Shown here: in pieces, positions 27,403-44,697 of the stretch | How positions within the stretch are numbered: position 1 is the first letter of the stretch | Layout: every line of letters begins with the position of its first letter | NCBI RefSeq assembly: GCF_009192995.1 | Contig: NZ_SDID01000006.1 | Coordinates: forward strand, 62,001-126,000 | Direction of reading: 5' to 3' | Source of the DNA: Sulfurimonas indica | Lineage (GTDB): Bacteria; Campylobacterota; Campylobacteria; Campylobacterales; Sulfurimonadaceae | Length of the DNA stretch: 64,000 nt | The notes under the pieces: generated by a model | The model's database searches: none | Told to the model about the DNA's origin: nothing | Seen by the model: the letters and a program-made list of their open reading frames with translations, nothing else | Position numbers and translations under genes: made by a program

Positions 27403-27501
27403 TCAATTTTTTCAAATTTACTCAAAACTTACGTAAAATTAATCGTGTAAGCCCTGTAGCTATCTTTGAATATATATTGTTGTTAAAAAAATAATCTCAG
27501 A

Positions 27502-27876
27502 TTATTTTTTAGGCTTCTTAGTTCCGTATTTAGAACGAGCAACCATACGGTTAGCAACACCAGCTGTATCAAGTGCACCACGAACGATGTGATACTTAAC
27601 ACCAGGTAAATCTTTTACCCTACCACCACGTACAAGTACGATAGAGTGTTCTTGAAGGTTGTGACCCTCACCACCGATATATGAAATAACCTCAAATCCT
27701 GAAGTTAATCTAACTTTTGCAACTTTTCTTAAAGCCGAGTTAGGTTTTTTAGGTGTAGTTGTATAAACACGAGTACATACACCACGACGCTGTGGACAAG
27801 CTTTTAAAGCAGCAGATTTTGATTTCTTAACTACTTTTTTACGCTCTTTACGAATCAATTGATTGATTGTAGGCAT
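27502..27876 (-). CDS. rpsL: Ribosomal protein S12
   Basis: A 124-residue decoding-centre protein. It starts [13 protein letters not shown] and has the [16 protein letters not shown] block, where lysine at the usual streptomycin-resistance position is wild type. The second resistance region, [15 protein letters not shown], is also normal. It leads the rpsL-rpsG-fusA operon, with AAAGGAAT as ribosome-binding site and a candidate promoter about 67 bp upstream. Confidence 0.97.
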   Translation of the reverse strand: MPTINQLIRKERKKVVKKSKSAALKACPQRRGVCTRVYTTTPKKPNSALRKVAKVRLTSGFEVISYIGGEGHNLQEHSIVLVRGGRVKDLPGVKYHIVRGALDTAGVANRMVARSKYGTKKPKK

Positions 27877-27915
27877 ACAATTCCTTTACTTAATTTTTTC
27901 CAGTAGAATGTAATT

Positions 27916-27948
27916 CCTAAAATTCATGATAAATTTTAGAGAATTATA
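27916..27948 (-). promoter_or_regulatory. Promoter and 5' leader hairpin of the str operon
   Basis: On the minus strand TATAAT (27943-27948) is a consensus -10. Directly downstream CTAAAATT and AATTTTAG (about 27917-27939) can pair around a 7-nt loop, forming a 5' leader hairpin ahead of rpsL. No clear -35 is visible, as is usual for Campylobacterota. Confidence 0.5.
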
Positions 27949-28053
27949 GACACGGAATAATACAGAAAATCTATTTAAAGTAAGCTTATTTTAAGAAGGA
28001 ATTAAAGAAATGAGTTTGTTTTGTGAAGAAGTGTTTGCGTGAGAAGCAGAGGA

Positions 28054-36715
<8,662 letters not shown>

Positions 36716-36840
36716 CTACCTCGATAAGTTGTTAATTAGGGGCTTGAATATCTCAAGCATATCGTATCTAGTCGTCACCAGATAGATTTTAAGTACTCTT
36801 GGAAATCAAGAGATTTTTACAGTGCTTATAAACGACATAA

Positions 36841-36884
36841 GGGCACTTTAGCGAGGAGAGTCTTCTCTCTTCGCTAAAGCGCCC
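36841..36884 (-). promoter_or_regulatory. Long hairpin in the rplL-rpoB spacer (attenuator or processing site)
   Basis: GGGC-A-CTTTAGCGA pairs with TCGCTAAAG-C-GCCC, and the inner GAGAG pairs with CTCTC around TCTT. The 44-nt stem-loop has one A-C mismatch and one wobble pair. It lies about 40 bp after rplL and 130 bp before rpoB. It has no T tract, so it looks like the E. coli rplL-rpoB attenuator/RNase III processing region rather than a full terminator. Confidence 0.7.
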
Positions 36885-36925
36885 AAAGATGGAGGGGCAA
36901 AGCCCTCACAAATTGTTAAGTGAAA

Positions 36926-37300
36926 TTACTTAACTTCTACTGTAGCACCAGCTTCTTCTAAAGCAGCTTTAGCTTCTTCAGCAGTCTCTTTATCTACACC
37001 CTCTTTGATTGTAGATGGTAATGCTTCACATGCTTCTTTTGCTTCTTTAAGTCCAAGACCAGTAAGAGCACGAACAGCTTTAATAACACCGATTTTCTTA
37101 GCACCAGCATCAGTAAGTACTACATCAAATTCAGTTTTCTCAGCGCCAGCAGCAGCACCAGCGTCACCAGCAACACCAGCAACAGCAACAGGTTGTGCAG
37201 ATACACCAAATTTTTCTTCGAATTCTTTTACAAGCTCAGAAAGCTCAAGAACAGATAAACCAGAAATAAATTCTAATACGTCTTCTTTAGTTACAGCCAT
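36926..37300 (-). CDS. rplL: Ribosomal protein L7/L12
   Basis: A 124-residue stalk protein: N-terminal dimerisation helices, an Ala/Gly hinge ([20 protein letters not shown], about 40-59) and the factor-binding C-terminal domain with [20 protein letters not shown]. It is preceded by rplJ in the same transcript. A ribosome-binding site AAGGAG is visible before the ATG. It is expected to be over-produced relative to rpoBC through the hairpin that follows. Confidence 0.96.
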   Translation of the reverse strand: MAVTKEDVLEFISGLSVLELSELVKEFEEKFGVSAQPVAVAGVAGDAGAAAGAEKTEFDVVLTDAGAKKIGVIKAVRALTGLGLKEAKEACEALPSTIKEGVDKETAEEAKAALEEAGATVEVK

Positions 37301-37367
37301 ATTATAGCTCCTTGTTTTATTTTTATATTTTTAATTTTTGTGACCTATGCCACATTAGAGTCAGCTA

Positions 37368-37853
37368 TTAAGCTTCCTCTTCTTCTTTTTTCTTGCGTAG
37401 TGCATCGATACCAATTGCAAGATTTGTAATTGGTGCCATCCAAGTTGCAGCAAGCATACCAAGTAGCTCATCACGACCAGGAAGTTTAGCGAACGCTTCG
37501 ATTTTAGCTACGTCTGCAGGTTCTTTATCTAAGTAACCAGCTTTAATGACAAACTTATCATTTGTTTTAGCAAAATCAGCAGCAATTTTAGCAGCGTTGA
37601 TAACATCATCAGACCAAATGAAAATATTTGTATCTTTGATCTCAACACCACTCATGCCAGCATTGTTTAGTGCGATTGTTGCTAAAGTATTTTTAACAAC
37701 CTGAACACTTGTGTCTTTTGCACGTGCAGCTTTACGTAACTCTTCTAGTTGACCTACTGTCAAACCTTTATAGTCACAGATAACAACTGCAGTTGTGTCA
37801 GCAAATGAAGTAGTTAATTGATCAATTACTTCAGCTTTTTTTGACTTAAGCAT
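37368..37853 (-). CDS. rplJ: Ribosomal protein L10
   Basis: A 161-residue stalk base protein binding L7/L12 dimers through its C-terminal helix (IDALRKKKEEEEA). The N-terminal domain has CDYKGLTVGQLEELRKAAR. It is autoregulated in most bacteria by an L10-binding leader, and a matching fold is visible upstream (37868-37960). The ribosome-binding site AAAGGAG precedes the ATG. Confidence 0.96.
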   Translation of the reverse strand: MLKSKKAEVIDQLTTSFADTTAVVICDYKGLTVGQLEELRKAARAKDTSVQVVKNTLATIALNNAGMSGVEIKDTNIFIWSDDVINAAKIAADFAKTNDKFVIKAGYLDKEPADVAKIEAFAKLPGRDELLGMLAATWMAPITNLAIGIDALRKKKEEEEA

Positions 37854-37867
37854 TTAGTTCTCCTTTC

Positions 37868-37960
37868 CAGACATAACTTCAAGAGGGGTGAAAGGTAACG
37901 ATTAAGCTCACTACCAACTCGGTAGATGCCCCCATCTATCTTTAGTCCAAGTTATCCAGA
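37868..37960 (-). promoter_or_regulatory. Ribosomal protein L10 leader (autoregulatory RNA)
   Basis: On the minus strand ATAACTT (37949-37955) and AAGTTAT (37873-37879) form a closing stem around two hairpins: TAGATG/CATCTA with a GGGG loop, and CTACC/GGTAG with a GAGTT loop. A multi-branched fold with a purine-rich internal loop just ahead of rplJ fits the known L10 leader class. Drawn by hand. Confidence 0.65.
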
Positions 37961-38005
37961 TTCCCACAAAAATGAAAATCTTTACTCTGAGATAAGACTA
38001 TCTCA

Positions 38006-38039
38006 AAATAAAAACTTTCACACCCATAAGGGTGGAAAA
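38006..38039 (-). terminator. Rho-independent terminator after rplA
   Basis: On the minus strand CCACCC, TTAT, GGGTGTG is followed by AAAGTTTTTATTTT. The outer TTTC/GAAA bases extend the stem with one bulge. It begins right after the rplA stop and separates rplKA from rplJL, implying a promoter or attenuated read-through into the L10 operon. Confidence 0.75.
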
Positions 38040-38732
38040 TTATTTGATGTCAGCTAACTCAACTACATCAAGTTTAACAGCTGGACTCATAGTTAAAGAG
38101 AGTGCAGCATTTTTGATGTAACGACCTTTTGCTGAAGCTGGCTTTTGTTTGTTAATTGCAACAACAAAGCTCTCAAGGTTCGCTTTGATTTGTGCAGCAT
38201 CAAAGCTAGCTTTACCAATACCTGCATGGATATTACCTTTTTTGTCAACTCTAAAGTTAACTTGACCACCTTTAACATTGTTAACAGCAGTAGCAACATC
38301 TGGAGTTACAGTACCAGTTTTAGGGTTAGGCATTAAACCTTTTGGCCCAAGAATACGACCGATTTGACCAACAAGTCCCATACAGTCTGGTGCAGCAACA
38401 ACAACATCAAAATCAAAGATTCCTTCTTTGATTTGTGCAACTAAGTCATCAGTACCAACGATGTCAGCACCAGCAGCTTTTGCTTCATCAGCTTTAGCAC
38501 CTTTTGCAAATACAGCAACACGAACAGTTTTACCAGTTCCGTGTGGAAGTACAACTGCACCACGAACCATTTGGTCAGCGTGACGCGGATCTACATTTAA
38601 ATTCATAGCAATTTCAACAGTTTCGTCAAACTTTGCACTTTTTAAATCTTTAACAGTAGAAGTAGCTTCTTCAACACTGTAAGATTTTGTATTATCAATT
38701 TTTTCTAATAATTGTTTATATCTTTTGCTCAT
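38040..38732 (-). CDS. rplA: Ribosomal protein L1
   Basis: A 230-residue protein of the mobile L1 stalk, which also represses its own operon in many bacteria. Diagnostic blocks are [21 protein letters not shown] near 58-78 and [13 protein letters not shown] near 126-138. It is downstream of rplK (68-bp gap). A terminator follows immediately. Confidence 0.97.
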   Translation of the reverse strand: MSKRYKQLLEKIDNTKSYSVEEATSTVKDLKSAKFDETVEIAMNLNVDPRHADQMVRGAVVLPHGTGKTVRVAVFAKGAKADEAKAAGADIVGTDDLVAQIKEGIFDFDVVVAAPDCMGLVGQIGRILGPKGLMPNPKTGTVTPDVATAVNNVKGGQVNFRVDKKGNIHAGIGKASFDAAQIKANLESFVVAINKQKPASAKGRYIKNAALSLTMSPAVKLDVVELADIK

Positions 38733-38800
38733 AACAAATTCTCCATAATAATTCTGCCACAGAGTTTTAAATCATTGTGGTCGATGATTTTTGACTATAA

Positions 38801-39226
38801 TTAGTCTTTGATTTCGATACCGATTGAACGAGCTGAACCAGCTAAAGTGTTAGCAGCCATCTCTTTATCATCAGTGTTTAAATCTTCGATTTTTGCTTCA
38901 ACAACTTCCATTAATTGTGCACGTGTGATTGATCCAACTTTGTTTTTAAGAGGATTATCTGTACCTTTTTTAAGACCTGCTGCTTTCATTAAAAGCTCAG
39001 ATGCTGGTGGTTGTTTTGTAACAAATGAAAAACTTCTGTCATTGTAAACAGTGATAACAACAGGAACTTTGAATCCCATTTTATCTTTTGTTTTTTCATT
39101 AAACGCCTTACAGAATTCCATGATGTTAACACCACGTTGTCCAAGTGCCGGTCCTACTGGTGGAGCAGGGTTTGCTTTACCAGCTTCAATTTGTAGCTTG
39201 ATATAGTCCATGACTTTTTTTGCCAT
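38801..39226 (-). CDS. rplK: Ribosomal protein L11
   Basis: A 141-residue protein of the GTPase-associated centre. The N-terminal domain has [20 protein letters not shown], and the C-terminal 23S-binding domain has [13 protein letters not shown]. It lies 25 bp after nusG on the same transcript, in the usual secE-nusG-rplK-rplA order. Confidence 0.97.
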   Translation of the reverse strand: MAKKVMDYIKLQIEAGKANPAPPVGPALGQRGVNIMEFCKAFNEKTKDKMGFKVPVVITVYNDRSFSFVTKQPPASELLMKAAGLKKGTDNPLKNKVGSITRAQLMEVVEAKIEDLNTDDKEMAANTLAGSARSIGIEIKD

Positions 39227-39251
39227 TTTGTTTCCTTTTTATGAATTTAAA

Positions 39252-39779
39252 TTATATGATTTTCTCAACTTGCGTATAAGAGATATCTACAGGAGTAGCT
39301 CTTCCGAAAATTGATACATTGAGTTTGAGAGTACCATGTTCTAAATCGTACTCATCTACAGTTGCCGTAAAGTTTGCAAACGGTCCGTCAATAATACGAA
39401 CAGTTTCACCGTTGTCAAAAAATACTTTTGGTTTTGGTGCTGCACGATTATTTACACGATCAAGTATAACATTGATATCATGTTCACTTAAAGGTGTTGG
39501 CACATTTGCCTCGCCAATAAATCCAGATACTTTTGGAATCGATTGAATCATGTGCTGAATCTCAGTATCTAGATCGATTCTTGCAAATACATACCCAGAA
39601 TAGAGTGAACGCTCACTTACTTTTTTCTTGCCATCTTTTACTTCGATAACATCTTCTGTTGGAACAATTACATCTGTAATTTTGTCTTGAAGACCATACT
39701 CTTCAATCATATTAAAGATTGCATCTCTAACTGCTCTGTCACTTCCATAGGTTTGGATTGAGTACCATTGATGTGCCAT
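39252..39779 (-). CDS. nusG: Transcription termination/antitermination factor NusG
   Basis: A 175-residue factor binding RNA polymerase and linking it to Rho and to ribosomes. The N-terminal NGN domain begins HQWYSIQTYGSDRAVRDAI, with LYSGYVFARIDLDTEI, and the KOW domain has GETVRIIDGPFANFTATVDE. It starts 10 bp after secE. Confidence 0.96.
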   Translation of the reverse strand: MAHQWYSIQTYGSDRAVRDAIFNMIEEYGLQDKITDVIVPTEDVIEVKDGKKKVSERSLYSGYVFARIDLDTEIQHMIQSIPKVSGFIGEANVPTPLSEHDINVILDRVNNRAAPKPKVFFDNGETVRIIDGPFANFTATVDEYDLEHGTLKLNVSIFGRATPVDISYTQVEKII

Positions 39780-39789
39780 AACTTTCTCC

Positions 39790-39969
39790 TTAACCTAAAA
39801 TCGCTGACATTATTGATGACATTAAAAGGTCAACCAAAGCCAAAAATGCTGCTACTGCCGATACAACAATAATTACAGCGATATATGCTTGTTTTACCTG
39901 ACCTTTTGTAGGAAAGATAACTTTACTTAACTCTAGTTTTGCATTGCGAATGTGTTTACTTAATTCCAT
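39790..39969 (-). CDS. secE: Preprotein translocase subunit SecE
   Basis: A 59-residue single-span SecE. It has an amphipathic N-terminal helix with the conserved ELSKVIFPTKGQVKQAYIAV segment (compare E. coli W-P-...-T) and a transmembrane helix at about 30-55. ATG at 39967-39969, TAA at 39790-39792. The short length is typical of Campylobacterota. Position between tRNA-Trp and nusG confirms the call. Confidence 0.94.
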   Translation of the reverse strand: MELSKHIRNAKLELSKVIFPTKGQVKQAYIAVIIVVSAVAAFLALVDLLMSSIMSAILG

Positions 39970-40042
39970 GAATTCTTTCCATTATACTTAAAATGTCATT
40001 TATTATAAATAAAGCTCTCAAGCTCTACTAATAATAAATGGG

Positions 40043-40118
40043 TGGCAGGCGTGGAGGGACTCGAACCCCCAACACCCGGATTTGGAATCCGGTGCTCTAC
40101 CATTGGAGCTACACGCCT
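40043..40118 (-). tRNA. tRNA-Trp (CCA anticodon)
   Basis: A 76-nt cloverleaf with genome-encoded CCA end. The 7-bp acceptor stem is AGGCGTG/CACGCCT, the anticodon arm CGGATTCCAAATCCG gives CCA, and the T arm reads GGGGGTTCGAGTCCC. It lies between rpmG and secE, the standard place. Confidence 0.97.
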
Positions 40119-40140
40119 AAATTTTTGTAAAAAATTTAGG
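40116..40140 (-). repeat. Perfect inverted repeat overlapping the 5' end of tRNA-Trp
   Basis: CCTAAATTTTT and AAAAATTTAGG pair perfectly around 3 nt. The downstream arm includes the first three bases (AGG) of the tRNA, so in the precursor transcript this stem competes with the acceptor stem. Confidence 0.7.
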
Positions 40141-40159
40141 GCACCCCTACTAAATAGTG

Positions 40160-40234
40160 ACGATGTCGGAAATAATTCCGCCATCTACGCTAACGCTTGG
40201 TTTCCTTCGACAGGAAGCCCGCGGCACCAGTGCC
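40160..40234 (-). repeat. Dispersed three-hairpin element, copy A
   Basis: A 75-nt element, read here on the minus strand, whose second copy lies at 61976-62051 on the plus strand. Stems: GGCAC/GTGCC, TTCCT/AGGAA and GATG-x-CGGAA/TTCCG-x-CATC. The 16-base core AGCGTTAGCGTAGATG between hairpins 2 and 3 is identical in both copies. By hand alignment about 55 of 76 positions match, with several compensated stem changes. It sits in the spacer between rpmG (17 nt away) and tRNA-Trp (41 nt away). Confidence 0.8.
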
Positions 40235-40251
40235 TTAATTTAGAAGAAACC

Positions 40252-40404
40252 TTACAGTTTCATCTCTTTGTGCATTGTATGTTCTTTACAGAATTTACAA
40301 TATTTTCTTACTGAAAATTTTTCAGTATGAGTTTTTTTATTTTTAGTTGTGTGGTAGTTACGTCTTGTACACTTCTCACAACCTAAGTGAATTGCTTCTC
40401 TCAT
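40252..40404 (-). CDS. rpmG: Ribosomal protein L33
   Basis: A 50-residue L33 with two CxxC pairs (CEKC and CKFC), the zinc-containing form. It begins MREAIHLGCEKCTRRNYHTT. It is 46 bp downstream of tuf. ATG at 40402-40404, TAA at 40252-40254. Confidence 0.95.
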   Translation of the reverse strand: MREAIHLGCEKCTRRNYHTTKNKKTHTEKFSVRKYCKFCKEHTMHKEMKL

Positions 40405-40450
40405 TATTGTTTACCTTTAGAAGGATTTGGGCAGTTTGGAAAAATCCAAA

Positions 40451-41650
40451 CTACTCAAGAATCTCTGCAACAACACCAGCACCAACAGTACGTCCACCCT
40501 CACGGATAGCGAACTTAGTACCTTTTTCCATTGCAATTGGGTGAATTAACTCAGCAGTGATGCTTACGTTATCACCTGGCATAACCATCTCAGTACCTTC
40601 TGGTAAAGTGATTGCACCTGTTACATCTGTTGTACGTACGTAGAACTGTGGACGGTAACCATTGAAGAATGGAGTATGACGACCACCTTCGTCTTTACTT
40701 AATACGTAGATTTCAGCAGTAAATTTAGTGTGTGGTGTGATTGAACCTGGCTTACAAAGAACTTGACCACGCTCCACTTCGTCTTTAGCGATACCACGAA
40801 TAAGGATACCACAGTTATCACCAGCTTCACCTTGCTCCATCTCTTTACGGAACATTTCAACACCAGTTACAGTAGTTTTTTGAGTATCTTTGATACCTAC
40901 GATTTCAACTTCGTCACCTACTTTAACAATACCACGCTCGATACGTCCAGTAACAACTGTACCACGACCAGAGATTGAGAACACATCTTCAACTGGCATT
41001 AAGAAATCTTTATCAGTTTCACGCTCTGGCTCAGGAATGTACTCATCTACAGTATCCATAAGTGCAATAATCTTATCAGACCACTCACCTAAAGTACCAG
41101 TTTTTGCTTCTTCAAGTGCTTTTAATGCAGAACCTGCAGTAATTGGTGTATCATCACCCGGGAATTCGTATTGATCAAGAAGTTCACGAATTTCCATCTC
41201 AACAAGCTCTAAAAGCTCTTCATCATCAACCATATCTTCTTTGTTCATGAAAACAACGATGTATGGTACACCTACTTGCTTAGAAAGAAGAATATGCTCA
41301 CGAGTTTGTGGCATTGGACCATCCGCTGCAGATACAACAAGAATAGCACCATCCATTTGTGCAGCACCAGTAATCATGTTTTTAACATAATCCGCGTGAC
41401 CTGGACAGTCAACATGTGCATAGTGACGTTTGTCAGTTTCATACTCTACGTGTGAAGTAGCGATAGTAATACCACGCTCTCTCTCTTCTGGAGCATTATC
41501 GATTTGATCATAATCCATAAACTGTGCTTCATTTTTAACTGCAAGTACTGCAGTAATAGCTGCTGTTAGTGTTGTTTTACCGTGGTCAACGTGACCGATT
41601 GTACCGATGTTAACATGCGGTTTAGTACGTTCAAACTTTTCTTTTGCCAT
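40451..41650 (-). CDS. tuf: Elongation factor Tu
   Basis: A 399-residue GTPase delivering aminoacyl-tRNA. G1 is [10 protein letters not shown] (18-27), with [12 protein letters not shown] and [11 protein letters not shown] following. I chose the ATG at 41650 ([14 protein letters not shown]), which has a GGAGGA ribosome-binding site. An upstream in-frame start at 41704 is non-family sequence. It is directly downstream of tRNA-Thr(GGT), as in many bacteria. No second tuf is in the window. Confidence 0.97.
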   Translation of the reverse strand: MAKEKFERTKPHVNIGTIGHVDHGKTTLTAAITAVLAVKNEAQFMDYDQIDNAPEERERGITIATSHVEYETDKRHYAHVDCPGHADYVKNMITGAAQMDGAILVVSAADGPMPQTREHILLSKQVGVPYIVVFMNKEDMVDDEELLELVEMEIRELLDQYEFPGDDTPITAGSALKALEEAKTGTLGEWSDKIIALMDTVDEYIPEPERETDKDFLMPVEDVFSISGRGTVVTGRIERGIVKVGDEVEIVGIKDTQKTTVTGVEMFRKEMEQGEAGDNCGILIRGIAKDEVERGQVLCKPGSITPHTKFTAEIYVLSKDEGGRHTPFFNGYRPQFYVRTTDVTGAITLPEGTEMVMPGDNVSITAELIHPIAMEKGTKFAIREGGRTVGAGVVAEILE

Positions 41651-41740
41651 AGTGTCCTCCGACCTTAATTTGTGAATTGAAATGGAATTATATCCAAAAA
41701 TCATTCAATTATTTCTTAAATTTGTTAAATAGTTTCGTGA

Positions 41741-41815
<75 letters not shown>

Positions 41816-41974
41816 ACAGTTATTATCAAACTCAAGAAATCATTGCATGATTCTTTACATATAATAAAATATTAGTAAATGTGATTAGATTTTTTGCTAT
41901 ATAGATATTTGTATAAATAATATATAGTCATTATGAAGTAAGGTGAAATTATACTTCAGCTTCCAGAATCAAAG

Positions 41975-42050
<76 letters not shown>

Positions 42051-42065
42051 GTGTTTTTCTTTGAG

Positions 42066-42150
42066 TGGTGGTGGGAAGAGGAGTCGAACCTCTGAACCCA
42101 TAGGGAGCAGATTTACAGTCTGCCGTCGTTGGCCACTTGACTATCCCACC
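42066..42150 (-). tRNA. tRNA-Tyr (GTA anticodon)
   Basis: An 85-nt class II tRNA with a long variable arm and encoded CCA. Acceptor GGTGGGA/TCCCACC, anticodon arm GCAGACTGTAAATCTGC with GTA, T arm AGAGGTTCGACTCCTCT. Confidence 0.96.
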
Positions 42151-42211
42151 ATCCGTGATACTTACTGTATCATATTCTGGTCTAACACTGTTTCTAATAT
42201 TCAAAATTCAA

Positions 42212-42288
42212 TGGTGCCGACACGAGGATTTGAACCCCGGGCCTGCTGATTACAAATCAGCTGCTCTAGCCAACTGAGCTATGTCGGC
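42212..42288 (-). tRNA. tRNA-Thr (TGT anticodon)
   Basis: A 77-nt cloverleaf with encoded CCA. Acceptor GCCGACA/TGTCGGC, anticodon arm GCTGATTTGTAATCAGC with TGT, T arm CGGGGTTCAAATCCTCG. First gene of the Thr-Tyr-Gly-Thr-tuf series. Confidence 0.96.
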
Positions 42289-42343
42289 ATCGAATTTGAG
42301 CCAGAATTATAGTGCAAAATATTTTCAATGTCAAGAGTTTTTG

Positions 42344-43129
42344 CTAAAAAGTTATAAAATCTTTATCATTTAAAACTTTTGGCTTCCATTTTCCTTTGAA
42401 ATCTTCTATCTCACTGTAGATTTTTTCTCGATATGTCGGTTTTATATGATTGATATAGAGTGAAAAATCATCTCTTTGGAACTTATTGAGTTGTTCAAAA
42501 AGCAGCTCAGAAGTAAGATGTTTACTCTCAATAGCGAGTTCTTTCATATTATTTGAAAAAGAGCACTCCAGAATCAGGCTCGTTATACATTTATCATTCT
42601 CTATGATTTTTTGCACATTCTCTAAAGAATAGGTATCTGCTGTAATCATAATAGAGTTGTTCTCTTTTGTATAGATATATCCGCAACTTGCCACTGTATG
42701 GTCTGTCAAAAAAGGTGTAATTGTTTCATCTTCTGAAATCTGGTATACTTCTCCCTCTTTTATCTCAATGTATTTGATAACCATCTCATCTTTTCCATAG
42801 AGTTTGATAGTAGAGAAATCAGGCCAGATTGTATCGTTTAAAAAGCTCTCTTTTACAGCTTCAATCGTTTCAGGTAAACCCATGATATTGAGTGTTTTTG
42901 TGCGAAGGCTAAAGTAGTTGTCCAATATGTAAGCGATATCGACAATGTGATCGAGGTGTGAGTGTGTCAAGTAAATATTTTCTATCTCTATAGAGCGCTC
43001 TTCTAAAGCATCGAGTAAATTCCCCGCATCTATTGCAGTGGTCGGATTCACTAAAAATGATGTCGTACCAAAGCCTTTGGCCTTTGTCCCAAATGCTCCC
43101 AATACTTGAATACTTTTCTCGTTTTTCAT
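42344..43129 (-). CDS. Metallo-beta-lactamase-fold phosphodiesterase (class II cyclic-nucleotide PDE type)
   Basis: About 261 residues. The metal motif THSHLDHIVDIAYILDNYF is in the class II cyclic-nucleotide phosphodiesterase form, and later metal-binding positions include LTDHTVASCGYIY and ITADTYS. Likely substrates are cAMP or another phosphodiester, but the fold is versatile and the activity is not proven. I prefer the ATG at 43129 (MKNEKSIQVLGAFG), which starts on the first beta strand; longer starts up to 43153 exist. It ends 55 bp from the tRNA cluster. Confidence 0.8.
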   Translation of the reverse strand: MKNEKSIQVLGAFGTKAKGFGTTSFLVNPTTAIDAGNLLDALEERSIEIENIYLTHSHLDHIVDIAYILDNYFSLRTKTLNIMGLPETIEAVKESFLNDTIWPDFSTIKLYGKDEMVIKYIEIKEGEVYQISEDETITPFLTDHTVASCGYIYTKENNSIMITADTYSLENVQKIIENDKCITSLILECSFSNNMKELAIESKHLTSELLFEQLNKFQRDDFSLYINHIKPTYREKIYSEIEDFKGKWKPKVLNDKDFITF

Positions 43130-43212
43130 ACACACTTCTTGAATCATTTGCAAACATTATACCATTATGTAGATATAATTAGATAAAAATTTACTGAGGA
43201 CAAAAAACTATA

Positions 43213-43941
43213 ATGTTAAAAATACTTTTTTCACCATCAGAAGGAAAAAATGCAGGGGGTAATGAAACTCCTAAAGAGCTCTTTGGAGCGACACATGCAA
43301 GAGACGAGATCTTAAAAGCATACAATGATATAGTTCTATCAGGTGATGAAGAGGCTATAAAAAAACTCTTTGGATTTAAAAAGTTCTCTGAGTGTGAGCC
43401 TTATATTGTAGATATTTTCAACTCACCGCTTATGCATGCCATAAAGCGTTATGCCGGTGTGGCTTATGACTATCTCAAATACAGTGAGCAAGATAGCCTC
43501 ACGCAGGCATACCTGCGTGAGCATACACTTATATTTTCAAACCTCTACGGACCGCTCCTTGGAGGCGACACCATTGCGAACTATAAAGTGAAACAGGGAA
43601 ACTCTATTGGAGAAATTGCTCCTGAGAAGTTTTACAAAGAGCGTTTTTCCTACCAACTTGACCTCTACTTGAGTGAGCATGATATTTTAGACCTGCGCGC
43701 AGGATATTATGACAAGTTTTACAAAGTGACAAAACCCTACACGACACTCAAGTTTTTAAAGAATGGTAAAACAGTTTCTCACTGGGCAAAAGCGTATCGA
43801 GGCATAGTCCTGCGTGAGGTAGCACGTGCCAATATCACATCACTTGAGGAGTTTAACAGCCTTGAGATAGAAGGGCTGAGTGTCCATGAGATTAAAAAGA
43901 CAAAAAACAAAACTGAAATAGTTTTCAATATAGTGGAGTAA
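43213..43941 (+). CDS. yaaA: YaaA-family peroxide stress protein
   Basis: A 242-residue member of the UPF0246/YaaA family, which in E. coli lowers free iron under hydrogen peroxide stress and has a DNA-binding fold. It starts MLKILFSPSEGKNAGG, the family hallmark (LxSPAKxx in E. coli). Other hallmarks are HTLIFSNLYGPLLGGDTI and YRLDLYL-like FSYQLDLYLSEHDI. It lies 3 bp upstream of the rRNA methyltransferase gene, so they are co-transcribed. Confidence 0.88.
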   Translation: MLKILFSPSEGKNAGGNETPKELFGATHARDEILKAYNDIVLSGDEEAIKKLFGFKKFSECEPYIVDIFNSPLMHAIKRYAGVAYDYLKYSEQDSLTQAYLREHTLIFSNLYGPLLGGDTIANYKVKQGNSIGEIAPEKFYKERFSYQLDLYLSEHDILDLRAGYYDKFYKVTKPYTTLKFLKNGKTVSHWAKAYRGIVLREVARANITSLEEFNSLEIEGLSVHEIKKTKNKTEIVFNIVE

Positions 43942-43944
43942 AAG

Positions 43945-44697
43945 ATGAGTGATTCACAAGAGTATAAAGATAAAAAGGCTTTTTTTGAAAAAGTCATTAC
44001 ACTCTATGGCAGAAATGTTGTCATTGAGATGCTGCAAGATGAGAGCATAACTATTCACAAACTTCATTTGGCAAACTCAAACAAACCTGACGGCTCCATT
44101 AAAAAGATACTGACCTTAGCAAAAAATCGTGGTATCGAAGTCACTAAACATGACAAAAATGCACTCTCACGCATTTCCAAAAATGCCAAACAGGACCAGG
44201 GCGTAGCAATAGACATAGTTTCAAAAAGTTACCAAAGTACTGATACGATAAAAAAACTAGACTCTTATCGGCTCATTGCTCTTGATGGCATTCACAATCC
44301 ACAAAATCTTGGAATGATTATACGAAGCTGTGCTGCAGGAAATGTTGACGGTATCATCCTTCCAAAGAAAAACTCTGCAAAGATTTCCCCTTTGGTCGTA
44401 AAAGCCAGTGCAGGAACACTTTTTAAACTCCCTATCTACTTTTGTGACAAACTTGAAGATCTGCTGCGTGAGCTTGACGATGCTAACATCTACGCACTCT
44501 CTTCTCACGCAGAGAGTGATATCTACAGTATAAAAGAGAAAAAGAGAAGTATCTATGTACTTGGAAATGAGAGTGAGGGAGTGAGCAAAGAGGTTGCTGC
44601 ACTCTGTAATGACTCCATCAAGATTCCAATGCAACGTGGGGTTGAATCACTCAATGTTGCCATCACAGCTGCACTTATCGCCTTTATGAGGTCATAA
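43945..44697 (+). CDS. SpoU-family RNA 2'-O-methyltransferase (TrmH/RlmB-like)
   Basis: A 250-residue SPOUT enzyme with an N-terminal substrate-binding domain (about 1-90, GRNVVIEMLQDESITIHKLH) and the knotted catalytic domain. Motif 1 is GIHNPQNLGMIIRSCAAGNV, motif 2 VLGNESEGVSKEV, motif 3 IPMQRGVESLNVAITAALIAF. The combination suggests methylation of 23S rRNA (RlmB type) rather than tRNA, but the target is not certain. GGAG precedes the start. The 3' end overlaps the convergent thioredoxin gene by 14 bp. Confidence 0.88.
   Translation: MSDSQEYKDKKAFFEKVITLYGRNVVIEMLQDESITIHKLHLANSNKPDGSIKKILTLAKNRGIEVTKHDKNALSRISKNAKQDQGVAIDIVSKSYQSTDTIKKLDSYRLIALDGIHNPQNLGMIIRSCAAGNVDGIILPKKNSAKISPLVVKASAGTLFKLPIYFCDKLEDLLRELDDANIYALSSHAESDIYSIKEKKRSIYVLGNESEGVSKEVAALCNDSIKIPMQRGVESLNVAITAALIAFMRS

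Noticed and set aside
40160-40234. Three-hairpin element as a tRNA, a tRNA remnant or an integron attC site
   Set aside because: At 75-76 nt it has tRNA length, but there is no acceptor stem joining the ends, no GGTTCGA-type T loop and no anticodon arm. It lacks paired R and L boxes of attC, and no integrase gene is nearby.
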